Shown here piece by piece: positions 33,261-40,931 of a stretch of 64,000 nucleotides of DNA (positions are counted from its first letter, which is position 1; each line of letters begins with the position of its first letter). Position numbers and translations under genes: made by a program. The notes under the pieces were generated by a model that saw only the letters and a program-made list of their open reading frames with translations, was not told where the DNA came from and did not search any database. This DNA is from Flavobacteriales bacterium (GTDB lineage Bacteria; Bacteroidota; Bacteroidia; UBA10329). The stretch is from NCBI GenBank assembly GCA_020635495.1, contig JACJZQ010000009.1:1-64000 (forward strand), given 5' to 3'.

Positions 33261-34124
33261 TTACCAGATAAACTCCGCATGCAGATCAATACAGCAGACA
33301 CAACCTCGATCCAATCGAGGTGGTCTTTGCCTAACGAAATAGCAAAAGCCGAAGCAATGATCGGCTGCAGATAGATGTATGTACTTACAACCGAAGGGCT
33401 CACGTACTTGAGTGCCGTAATGTTGAAGAGATAGGCAAAGTAGCTGAGCCCGATCACCACTAAAAACAGTTGCCCACACAACATGTGGCGGAAAGCTGGT
33501 CCACTCAATTTCGGTGAACTCCGAATACCCGAATGGCAGCACCATAAAGAGCCCGAAAAGGAACACCCATTTTATTACGGTTACAGGATTGTACTTCCGC
33601 ATAATGGGCGAAATAAGCACCAAGTAAACCCCATAAGATGAGGCATTCACAAACACCAGAATATCGCCCAGAAACGTGTCTGAACTGAAGGATAGCTTCT
33701 TGCCCATGGTCAGGATCAGAAATGTACCCAGCATTCCTACCGCGATGCCTAAGGCTTTGGTGCTTGTGATCTTTTCCTTGATGATGAATGCCGCCATGAT
33801 GAGCACCAGAATGGGTGTAGATATCATCAGCACGGCCGCATTTATCGGGTGCGTAAGGCTCAGTCCTTTAAAGAAGAAAAGTTGATTGATGGCTATGCCG
33901 AAAAGGGCACATAACGCTAACTTGGGCAGGTCTTTGGGGTCTATCTTTTCTTTGACGAAAAGCCCCGTTATCCAAAAAAAGCGAAACAGCACCAAGCAAC
34001 GAACCAGCACAAACCCCATAGGTTTAATGAATTCTGGCATCACCTCTTTGGCAATGGTGTAATTGGCCCCGTATAGCAACTGTGCCCCAATAAGGGCCAA
34101 ATGGGCCAACAACTGCTTATTCAT
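33261..34124 (-). CDS. EamA/DMT family permease, frameshifted
   Basis: A drug/metabolite transporter-type protein of about ten short helices (LLAHLALIGAQLLYGANYTIAKEVMP at the start, then the usual EamA repeat). Residues 1-185 read in one frame. From about 33466 the true sequence continues in another frame (VVIGLSYFAYLFNITALKYVSPSVVSTYIYLQPIIASAFA). Removing one base from the A5 run at 33462-33466 (plus strand) joins them. A second shift near 33285 is needed to reach GVYLVSKKPKVQ, the typical EamA end. The given 3' limit is the stop of the first frame; the natural end is near 33245, overlapping the convergent kinase. Substrate unknown. Confidence 0.75.
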   Translation of the reverse strand: MNKQLLAHLALIGAQLLYGANYTIAKEVMPEFIKPMGFVLVRCLVLFRFFWITGLFVKEKIDPKDLPKLALCALFGIAINQLFFFKGLSLTHPINAAVLMISTPILVLIMAAFIIKEKITSTKALGIAVGMLGTFLILTMGKKLSFSSDTFLGDILVFVNASSYGVYLVLISPIMRKYNPVTVIKWVFLFGLFMVLPFGYSEFTEIEWTSFPPHVVWATVFSGDRAQLLCLSLQHYGTQVREPFGCKYIHLSAADHCFGFCYFVRQRPPRLDRGCVCCIDLHAEFIW

Positions 34125-34153
34125 TGGTGGAATTTTCCATGGCTTTTGGCAGA

Positions 34154-34707
34154 TCAGACCTTGAGAACACCTCTAAAACCTCTTGCTGCATAATACGATT
34201 GTGCTCCGTTGTGGTAAACGAACACTTTCCCGTAGCGGAAATCACCGAAAATGGCACCGCCCAACTCGCGTATATCTGAGGGTGTTTTCAACCAGCTCGA
34301 TGTTTTGGTATCACACTCTCCAATTGTTGAAGGTGTCGATACTCTTCCTCGGTCAGCATGTCAATACCCATTTCAGCGGCCATGTCCACAGCATTGTTTT
34401 CTGGGCGATGTTGCTTTCGCGAAAGGAGACCTTCCATGTCGTAACATGTGCTTCTTCTTCCTTCAGGGCTTTCAGCCGAACAATCCATGAAAACGAACGC
34501 GTTTGAAGTTTTGTCGAAGCCAACAACATCGGGCTCTCCTCCGGTCCGTTCCATTTCACTCAAAGACCACAACTTTTTTGGATTGCTCTCCAATTTGGAT
34601 TGAACGGCTTCCCAAGAAAGACCTTTATGGCGATTCATATTCTCGGCAAATCGCTTTTCCAAGATCTGAAGCAACTCCACGGTTTGTTCTTTCGACAATG
34701 CGGTCAT
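34154..34707 (-). CDS. DUF4256 family protein, frameshifted near the middle
   Basis: The first 130 residues (SKEQTVELLQILEKRFAENMNRHKGLSW, then CSAESPEGRRSTCYDMEGL) read from ATG 34707. After YRHLQQLE the frame is lost near 34310. The rest continues in another frame as DTKTSSWLKTPSDIRELGGAIFGDFRYGKVFVYHNGAQSYYAARGFRGVLKV by position, with stop at 34154-34156, a normal DUF4256 C-terminus. One indel therefore explains the break. The family is small and cytosolic with no assigned function. It lies 10 bases after the ArsC-like gene on the same strand, so probably the same transcript. Confidence 0.78.
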
Positions 34708-34717
34708 CTTCGATAGA

Positions 34718-35074
34718 TCAAGCTTTCAACGCTGCTTTAGCGGCCTCAACGGTTTTCTTGGCGTTGCCTACAAAAACCTCATCCCCGATCCAGATGAAAG
34801 GACGTTTCAGAAACGTGTACTCCTCCAAAATGTACTTGCGATAATCTGCCTCTGTAAGGTTCATTTCGTTCAAACCCATGCTGCGGAATTTCATGGCGCG
34901 CTTGCTGAAAAGTGCTTCATAAGAACCGATCTTTTTCTTGGCAGCATCCAACTCGGCAGCGCTGATGTTTTCCACTTTAATGTCTTGCATTTCGAAGCCT
35001 TTGGCTTCTAGATCAAGCTCCTTGATGATCTTCTGACACGTGTTGCAAGAAGACAGGTGGTGTATCTTTTTCAT
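34718..35074 (-). CDS. ArsC/Spx-like thioredoxin-fold protein
   Basis: A 118-residue protein of the arsenate-reductase/Spx fold. The N-terminal active-site cysteine is in LSSCNTCQKIIKEL, a CxxC motif as in Spx and YffB-type members. KRPFIWIGDEVFVGN near the end is the usual cis-Pro strand (RP motif). It is in length and pattern an ArsC-family protein. The arsenate-specific arginine triad is not obvious, so it may act in redox sensing or as a generic reductase. No ars genes are near. Confidence 0.85.
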   Translation of the reverse strand: MKKIHHLSSCNTCQKIIKELDLEAKGFEMQDIKVENISAAELDAAKKKIGSYEALFSKRAMKFRSMGLNEMNLTEADYRKYILEEYTFLKRPFIWIGDEVFVGNAKKTVEAAKAALKA

Positions 35075-35126
35075 GGCAAGAATTTGCCGCGAAGATATGG
35101 CTCGGCCTTACGAAGACCTAACCCAT

Positions 35127-37205
35127 CTACTGTACCACCAATTTCTTCACTGATCTGCCAGAAGCTGTTTCAACCGACACGAAATAGATTCCTGCATTGA
35201 GCTCCGTACCATCTAACTCGTACTGATGCTTACCTGCACTGAGTTCTCCATTGACCAATTTGGTTACCAGTTTTCCGGTTACGTCATTCACCGCAACTCT
35301 GTATCGGTCATTGTTCTCTACCGAAAGTAGAATCGTAGCTCTATCCAACATTGGGTTAGGACTTACTGCAAACGAGAAATCCAATGCTTCATTACCAACT
35401 CCCAACGGACCAGAGATCTGAATATCGTCTATGTAGATGTTGTTTCCGGCATCGCTGGTGCATTGGAATTTCACCAACAGGTGTTCTTCACTGGCAAATG
35501 CACTTAGGCCAACTTCTATCAAATCCCAATCGGCCTCTGAACTTGGCGTAAACGATGAATTGGTGGTTCCGCTGACCGTTGCCAAAGACGTACCGCTTTT
35601 GTTGTAGCGCAGGTTCCAAGATTGGCCACAATCGTCAGAAACATAAACCCTCAACCTGTCTGATGCGCCTGATTTCTGCTTGTAAGAAAGTCTGAAGTAG
35701 AGGTCAGGATCGTTGATGCCGGTCATATCTATGGAAGGCAACTGAAACTCATCAACACTACCAACCGGGTTGCCAGAGTTGTTCTTGATGTAAATACCAC
35801 GGCTGCCCGTGTAGGAAGTGTTGGTCTCTTCCCACGAGTTACCGAACCCGTCCGATATGACGAGGTAATCTTCCTGCGCCTCTTCAAAACCTTCAAACGA
35901 GAACCAACTTGTTTCCTGTGCCGTGCTTGGAATAACCGTTATGTAATCTGTTCTGGAATAGGAATCCGAGCCCTGTGCATTGCTGACATTCAGGGTAATG
36001 CTGTACACTCCCGGTGCATTGTAAACCACATCGGGGTTCTGTGCAGATGACGTGCTAGGTGTTGCCCCAGGCATGTCCCAACTGTAGGTTGTAACTGTTC
36101 CGTTGTACGAGTTGTCTGTAAGTGTTAGTTCTTCTCCTGCGCAAACAACCTGGTCCTGTGCAAAGAAGAATGCTTTTGGGGCACAGGGTGTTTCGCCAAG
36201 TAGCACTCCAGTATCGTTCAAGTTTCCCGCACTCCAAATGTTTGACCGTGAACTGCTGAGCACAGCATCCATGGCGTCTTTCTGCCCTAGCGTATAGGTG
36301 TTCTGGCAGGCTCCATTGGAGTAATCCATGTAGTTCTCAACCATATCTGGCAGGTCAGGATTATCATTACTGCATGTATTAGCGTTCTGTGGACAATTAC
36401 TTTGGGTGGCTTCTGACTGAGGTGGCGTATCGTCTATCGGCTCACCAAAGAATCCACCGCTACAGCCGCCCTGAAATGTGTGGAAAAGACCTAACCAGTG
36501 TCCGGCTTCATGCGTCAGCACTCTTCCTTTGTCTCCGGTCAAAGCAGCTGTTCCTATAGTTCCAATTCTGTCTGCTCTAACAACCACACCATCTGTGGCG
36601 GCAGCACCAAAGCCAGGAAATTGTGCATAGCCAAGAACGATTCCTTGCTCACCTTCACTATCAATGGTACGAACGACCCACACATTGAAGTAATCCGAGC
36701 TTGGCCAATAACTTAAGCCTTTAACGCCCGAATCGTCAGAAGCATTATCTGTTAATGGCGACATGATGCGGACCACACCATCGGTGCAATCTCCATTCGG
36801 ATCCAGCTTTGCCAAGCGGAACTCCACGTTTGCATCTGCGGCAACGTCCAAAAACTCCGTACGCGTGTTCACGGTATCGGCATTCAATCTTCGGTAATCC
36901 TCATTCAGACTTCGTATCTGATCCTCGATCTGCTCGTAGCTGATATTCTCTGATCCGCCATTGTGAATAACGTGGAATACAGTTGGGATGATTCTTGGGC
37001 CGCCTCCGCGCTCAGCCTCTCCGTTCAAGCGGGCACGCTTTATCTCTTCCGTTCTGGCGTTGTGTTCCAAAATGGTCTGCATGCCAGATGGATCCTCGGC
37101 AAGCATTTTTTCCAGATGTTCATCAAATCCGCAATGGGCGTGCTGTGCTTGGGTTAGCGAAACGGCCAAAACACAAGCAATGGTAAGAAGTACTGATTTT
37201 TTCAT
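35127..37205 (-). CDS. Secreted M43 metalloprotease with PKD and T9SS domains (second copy)
   Basis: A 692-residue exported protease. The signal peptide is MKKSVLLTIACVLAVSLTQAQ. The M43 zinc site is HEAGHWLGLFH with Gly at the usual position. The Met-turn is VENYMDYSNGAC. A PKD domain (YSWDMPGATPSTSSAQNPDVVYNAPGVYSITL region) is followed by a beta-sandwich segment with the VYVSDDCGQSWNLRYNKSG block. A T9SS domain (FAVSPNPMLDRATILL) ends the protein. ATG 37205 begins the signal peptide; an ATG at 37226 is in frame. Same layout as the protease at 25679, but sequences differ enough to suggest an old duplication. Confidence 0.92.
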   Translation of the reverse strand: MKKSVLLTIACVLAVSLTQAQHAHCGFDEHLEKMLAEDPSGMQTILEHNARTEEIKRARLNGEAERGGGPRIIPTVFHVIHNGGSENISYEQIEDQIRSLNEDYRRLNADTVNTRTEFLDVAADANVEFRLAKLDPNGDCTDGVVRIMSPLTDNASDDSGVKGLSYWPSSDYFNVWVVRTIDSEGEQGIVLGYAQFPGFGAAATDGVVVRADRIGTIGTAALTGDKGRVLTHEAGHWLGLFHTFQGGCSGGFFGEPIDDTPPQSEATQSNCPQNANTCSNDNPDLPDMVENYMDYSNGACQNTYTLGQKDAMDAVLSSSRSNIWSAGNLNDTGVLLGETPCAPKAFFFAQDQVVCAGEELTLTDNSYNGTVTTYSWDMPGATPSTSSAQNPDVVYNAPGVYSITLNVSNAQGSDSYSRTDYITVIPSTAQETSWFSFEGFEEAQEDYLVISDGFGNSWEETNTSYTGSRGIYIKNNSGNPVGSVDEFQLPSIDMTGINDPDLYFRLSYKQKSGASDRLRVYVSDDCGQSWNLRYNKSGTSLATVSGTTNSSFTPSSEADWDLIEVGLSAFASEEHLLVKFQCTSDAGNNIYIDDIQISGPLGVGNEALDFSFAVSPNPMLDRATILLSVENNDRYRVAVNDVTGKLVTKLVNGELSAGKHQYELDGTELNAGIYFVSVETASGRSVKKLVVQ

Positions 37206-37223
37206 TTGAATACGGGTTGAAGT

Positions 37224-37231
37224 CAAATATA
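37224..37231 (-). promoter_or_regulatory. -7 box (TATATTTG) for the second M43 protease
   Basis: On the minus strand TATATTTG matches TAnnTTTG, 18 bases before ATG 37205. A TTG on the same strand (37249-37251) lies 17 bases upstream, slightly short of the usual 19-21. The box also supports the shorter start, since it would lie inside a leader only if translation starts at 37205. Confidence 0.45.
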
Positions 37232-37267
37232 CGGCAGGAAAGCCCAGCCAATTGTAACGTAGAACAC

Positions 37268-38407
37268 TTAGCCCAACGCTTTGCTCAGATCGGCTATCAG
37301 GTCATCGGCATCTTCAATTCCAATGCTGAGACGGATAAGCGAATCGACCACGCCTGTTTTCTCGCGCTCTTCTTTTGGAATGGCAGCATGCGTCATGGTG
37401 GCTGGATGTCCGATCAACGATTCCACACCTCCCAGACTTTCCGCCAAGGAGAAAAGATGCGTGGCTGAAAGCACTTTTGTGGCTGCCTCGACCGTGTTTT
37501 CCTTCAAGGTGAACGAGACCATTCCACCGAAACCGTTCATCTGCTTTTTAGCTACTTCATGGTTCGGGTGTGTTTCAAATCCTGGCCAATAAACCTTGCT
37601 CACTTTCGGGTGGTCTTTCAGCCAGTTGGCAATGATCTTTCCGTTCTCGCAATGCTGCTTCATGCGAATATTGAGTGTCTTCAATCCTCGCAGTACCAAG
37701 AAACTGTCCATTGGCCCGCAGACCGCACCGCTACTGTTCTGAATGAAATACATCCGCTCCGCGATCTTCTCATCTCGCGTGACCAACGCGCCCATAACCA
37801 CATCTGAATGGCCGCCCAAATATTTGGTTACTGAATGCATTACCATGTCGGCACCAAGATCCAACGGTTGCTGCAATGCAGGCGTGGCAAACGTGTTATC
37901 CACCACAAGCATGGCCCCAGCCTCTTTGGCCACCTCTGCCATGGCCTTGATGTCGATCACATTCATCATTGGGTTGGTTGGCGTTTCCACCCAAATGAGT
38001 TTGGTGTTGGCATTCACTTTGGCGCGGACAGCAGAGGCATCTCCCATCGGAACGAAATGGAATTTCAATCCAAAGCCTTCATAGATCTTGGTAAACAGAC
38101 GGTAAGAACCTCCGTAAAGATCGTTGGTGCTGATGATCTCATCTCCCGGTTTCAGCATTTTCAGAACACAGTCAGTAGCTGCCAATCCGCTACCAAAACA
38201 CGCACCGAACTTTCCATTCTCCAACTCTGCAATGGCGTTTTCCAAGGCGTTTCGGGTCGGGTTTCCCGTACGGGAATACTCGTAACCCTTGTGTACGCCT
38301 GGCGCGGCCTGCACATAAGTGGATGTTTGGTAAATGGGCGTCATGATGGCGCCTGTGGTCGGGTCTGGTTCAACCCCTGCGTGTACTGCCTTTGTTCCGA
38401 ATTTCAT
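37268..38407 (-). CDS. Cys/Met metabolism PLP enzyme (cystathionine gamma-synthase/lyase type)
   Basis: A 379-residue fold-type I PLP enzyme. Typical markers are the start MKFGTKAVHAGVEPDPTTGAIMTPIYQTSTY, the substrate segment YEYSRTGNPTRNALE and the catalytic lysine in SVTKYLGGHSDVVMG. SLAESLGGVESLIGHPATMTH and the ending RLSIGIEDADDLIADL are also characteristic. It forms or cleaves cystathionine in the transsulfuration pathway; synthase, gamma-lyase and beta-lyase cannot be told apart by eye. ATG 38407 is chosen; a longer in-frame extension to 38593 has no family match and overlaps the divergent nitroreductase gene. Confidence 0.92.
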   Translation of the reverse strand: MKFGTKAVHAGVEPDPTTGAIMTPIYQTSTYVQAAPGVHKGYEYSRTGNPTRNALENAIAELENGKFGACFGSGLAATDCVLKMLKPGDEIISTNDLYGGSYRLFTKIYEGFGLKFHFVPMGDASAVRAKVNANTKLIWVETPTNPMMNVIDIKAMAEVAKEAGAMLVVDNTFATPALQQPLDLGADMVMHSVTKYLGGHSDVVMGALVTRDEKIAERMYFIQNSSGAVCGPMDSFLVLRGLKTLNIRMKQHCENGKIIANWLKDHPKVSKVYWPGFETHPNHEVAKKQMNGFGGMVSFTLKENTVEAATKVLSATHLFSLAESLGGVESLIGHPATMTHAAIPKEEREKTGVVDSLIRLSIGIEDADDLIADLSKALG

Positions 38408-38422
38408 GCTTAGTCTGTTTAG

Positions 38423-38451
38423 GATTCCATGTCGGAATCGCGGCAAATGTA
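38423..38451 (-). promoter_or_regulatory. -7 box with downstream palindrome before the Cys/Met enzyme
   Basis: On the minus strand TACATTTG (38444-38451) fits TAnnTTTG. Just downstream, GATTCC (38423-38428) and GGAATC (38434-38439) form a palindrome with a 5-base centre, about 16 bases before the start codon at 38407. The palindrome could be an operator. Confidence 0.4.
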
Positions 38452-38492
38452 TAGGAATCTTTATACTAGTTTCATGACCCAAAGCACTGAAC

Positions 38493-39161
38493 ATGGCAGA
38501 TTCTAAAGAAGGTTTCATTCCATATGAGCCATTGCGGTTTTCGGAAGAAGAAATGAAGCAGCGCTCAGAGGACTTTTTCCACTTCATGGACAAACGCAGA
38601 TCGTTGCGGGTTTTCTCCGATCAACCTGTTCCGAAAGCTGTCATTGAGAACATTATCAGAACCGCCTCAACCGCCCCGAGTGGTGCGCACCAACAACCTT
38701 GGACGTTCTGTGCAGTGAGTTCGGTCGAGATAAAATCCAAGATTCGCGAAGCGGCCGAAAAAGAGGAATACGAGAATTACCACGGCCGTATGAGCGACCG
38801 TTGGTTGAAAGACCTTGAACCATTTGGCACAGATCACATCAAACCATTCTTAGAGATTGCCCCGTGGCTCATCATCGTAATGAAGCGATCGTATGAATTC
38901 GTTGATGGCGAAAAGAAGAACAATTACTACGCAACCGAAAGTGTGGGGCTTGCCACAGGTTTTCTGCTGGCAGCGATTCACAATGCTGGGTTGGTAGCAC
39001 TGACGCATACGCCTAGCCCGATGAATTTCCTGTCGAAAGTGCTTGGAAGACCAGAGAACGAAAAACCGTTTCTGCTGATTCCTGTTGGCTTTCCAGCGGT
39101 AGACGCCACCGTTCCGAAACTGGAACGGAAAACTTTGGAACAGATGGCTGTTTTTTATTGA
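38493..39161 (+). CDS. Nitroreductase family flavoprotein
   Basis: A 222-residue FMN-dependent oxidoreductase of the nitroreductase superfamily, closest in pattern to the iodotyrosine deiodinase/BluB-like branch. The FMN-binding start KRRSLRVFSDQPVPKAVIENIIRTASTAPSGAHQQPW has the RSxRxF and APSGxxxQPW motifs. The middle block YATESVGLATGFLLAAIHNAGLVALTHTPSPM is characteristic. Substrate unknown. It is divergent from the Cys/Met enzyme and 35 bases ahead of a secreted protein gene. Confidence 0.85.
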   Translation: MADSKEGFIPYEPLRFSEEEMKQRSEDFFHFMDKRRSLRVFSDQPVPKAVIENIIRTASTAPSGAHQQPWTFCAVSSVEIKSKIREAAEKEEYENYHGRMSDRWLKDLEPFGTDHIKPFLEIAPWLIIVMKRSYEFVDGEKKNNYYATESVGLATGFLLAAIHNAGLVALTHTPSPMNFLSKVLGRPENEKPFLLIPVGFPAVDATVPKLERKTLEQMAVFY

Positions 39162-39196
39162 ATTTCGAACTAATATTGAAGCATAAACAACGTATC

Positions 39197-40792
39197 ATGA
39201 AACGACTTTTTCCCCTCCTACTTATTCTGATCTCTTTTAGCGCATTTGCCCAAAGCCCAGAAGCTTTCAATTACCAGGCCGTGGTGCGCGATGGTTCTGG
39301 AAATATCCTCGCCAATCAAAACGTAGGGTTCAGGATTGCAATTCTACAGGGAAGTCAAACTGGAACCATCGTTTATCAGGAATCGCATGCGCTTACCACC
39401 AACGGATTCGGCTTGGCCAATATGGTTGTTGGCACTGGAACCGTGCTTAACGGGAATTTCTCAAACATCAATTGGGGCAACGGTCCGTATTTCGTGCAAA
39501 CGGCCATTGACCCATCTGGAGGCAACGCTTATGCCATTATGGGAACCGCACAATTGGTAAGTGTGCCGTATGCGCTGTACGCCAAGAATGTGCCTACCAA
39601 TTTGTCTGAATTGAACAATGATGCGGGGTTTGTGACCTCGGCCAATGATGCAGACAGCAATCCTACCAACGAGATTCAGACGCTTACGCTGAACGGAACA
39701 ACACTTTCCATTTCTGATGGAAACGCGGTAACGCTACCTTCTGGAGGTGGCAGTGGAAATACACTTGATATGGCTTACGACCAAGGCGGTGCCGGATTGG
39801 GCAGAAGCATTACCGTAGATGCTGGCGAAGTGCAAATGACCACGGCTTCTGCCAACGGAAATGCCTTGAAGTTGATCAACAACAACACTGGAACAGCTTT
39901 GGTGGCGCAGACAACCAACGCAAGCACCCAGTTCTCGGCCATTCAGGCGCAGACCAATAGTAGTTCTACTGCCGCATCGGCTGTTGTGGGAAGCACCTCT
40001 GGCGCAGCTTGGGCGGTTACGGGTCAGGCGGAGGCCAATTCTACCGCACAGTCTGCTGTTTACGGCAGCAACCTGCGTACCAATGGCGGACATGGCGTTC
40101 AAGGAATTGGCTTTAATGGCGTGGTTGGAGAAACCGACTACAGTCAAGGAAACGCGGTTTTCGGAGAGAATTATGATGCCATTGCACCGCTTGGAAACGG
40201 TATTGGTGTGGCAGGAACAGGTTACTACGGTGTGGTTGGAGAAGACCGCTACTTAGGAGGACAAGCAGGTGCAAACGGAGTTTTTTCCAACGGTAACTTT
40301 ACGGCAACTGGAACAAAGAATTTCACCATCGATCACCCAACCGATCCAGCCAATAAATTCTTGCGTCATTTCAGTTCAGAATCGAATGAAGTGCTGAACA
40401 TTTACCGTGGTAATGTGACGTTCGATGCGAACGGTGAAGCGTTGGTCGAGATGCCAGATTACTACGACCTGATCAACAAAAACCCAAGCTACCAACTGAC
40501 ACCAATTGGTGGTTATATGCAGTTGTTCATCAAAGAAAAATTGGAGAACGACCGTTTTGTGATCGGTGGTGGAACGCCTGGAGCGGAAGCTTCTTGGACG
40601 GTTTATGCAGAGCGCAACGATCCTTACTTGCAACAATATCCTTTTCATCGCGATGTTGAGGTTGAAAAGCGCGAAGGGCAGAAAGGCACGTACCTGATGC
40701 CACAACTTTATGGCGAAGGCATGGACAAGAAGATGATTCAAACGTCTGGGAAAACGGAGGTTGAGCAGCCGAACGTCAACGTGAATCGATAG
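39197..40792 (+). CDS. Secreted surface protein with Bacteroidota collagen/tail-fibre-like N-domain
   Basis: A 531-residue exported protein. The signal peptide is MKRLFPLLLILISFSAFAQ. The first domain (PEAFNYQAVVRDGSGNILANQNVGFRI to VSVPYALYAKN) is common at the start of Bacteroidota surface fibres and is shared with the protein at 54621-57665. A linker (LSELNNDAGF) leads to a Gly/Asn-rich repetitive shaft with recurring GNAVFGENYD and GVAGTGYYGVVGE elements. The C-terminal 150 residues (TGTKNFTIDHPTDPANKFLRHF, DYYDLINKNPSYQLTPIGG) resemble the pyocin/tail-fibre-type domain in such proteins. There is no evident T9SS sorting domain. ATG 39197 begins the signal peptide. Confidence 0.82.
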   Translation: MKRLFPLLLILISFSAFAQSPEAFNYQAVVRDGSGNILANQNVGFRIAILQGSQTGTIVYQESHALTTNGFGLANMVVGTGTVLNGNFSNINWGNGPYFVQTAIDPSGGNAYAIMGTAQLVSVPYALYAKNVPTNLSELNNDAGFVTSANDADSNPTNEIQTLTLNGTTLSISDGNAVTLPSGGGSGNTLDMAYDQGGAGLGRSITVDAGEVQMTTASANGNALKLINNNTGTALVAQTTNASTQFSAIQAQTNSSSTAASAVVGSTSGAAWAVTGQAEANSTAQSAVYGSNLRTNGGHGVQGIGFNGVVGETDYSQGNAVFGENYDAIAPLGNGIGVAGTGYYGVVGEDRYLGGQAGANGVFSNGNFTATGTKNFTIDHPTDPANKFLRHFSSESNEVLNIYRGNVTFDANGEALVEMPDYYDLINKNPSYQLTPIGGYMQLFIKEKLENDRFVIGGGTPGAEASWTVYAERNDPYLQQYPFHRDVEVEKREGQKGTYLMPQLYGEGMDKKMIQTSGKTEVEQPNVNVNR

Positions 40793-40798
40793 TAAACC

Positions 40799-40931
40799 GT
40801 CACTTCGAGTGATTTTGAGGCACGAAAAATCGTATCGAGAACTAAGCGCAGCGTTCTCATTGCGAAGCGATAACCAAGTCTAGCCCACAGTTCTCGATAC
40901 GTTTCGATTTCATCGAAACACTCGAACTGAC
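40799..40931. repeat. 133-bp palindromic element of the TTCTCGATAC/TCACTCGAA family
   Basis: The outer arms are GTCACTTCGAGTG (40799-40811) and CACTCGAACTGAC (40919-40931), nearly complementary. The inner arms GTATCGAGAACT (40832-40843) and AGTTCTCGATAC (40889-40900) match exactly. The modules recur in the atpA-atpG spacer but in swapped order (there TTCTCGATAC is outside). It fills the gap between two convergent genes. Confidence 0.75.

Noticed and set aside
38408..38593. N-terminal extension of the Cys/Met PLP enzyme
   Set aside because: It has no family similarity, overlaps the divergent nitroreductase gene and its promoter region, and the family's typical start is at 38407.
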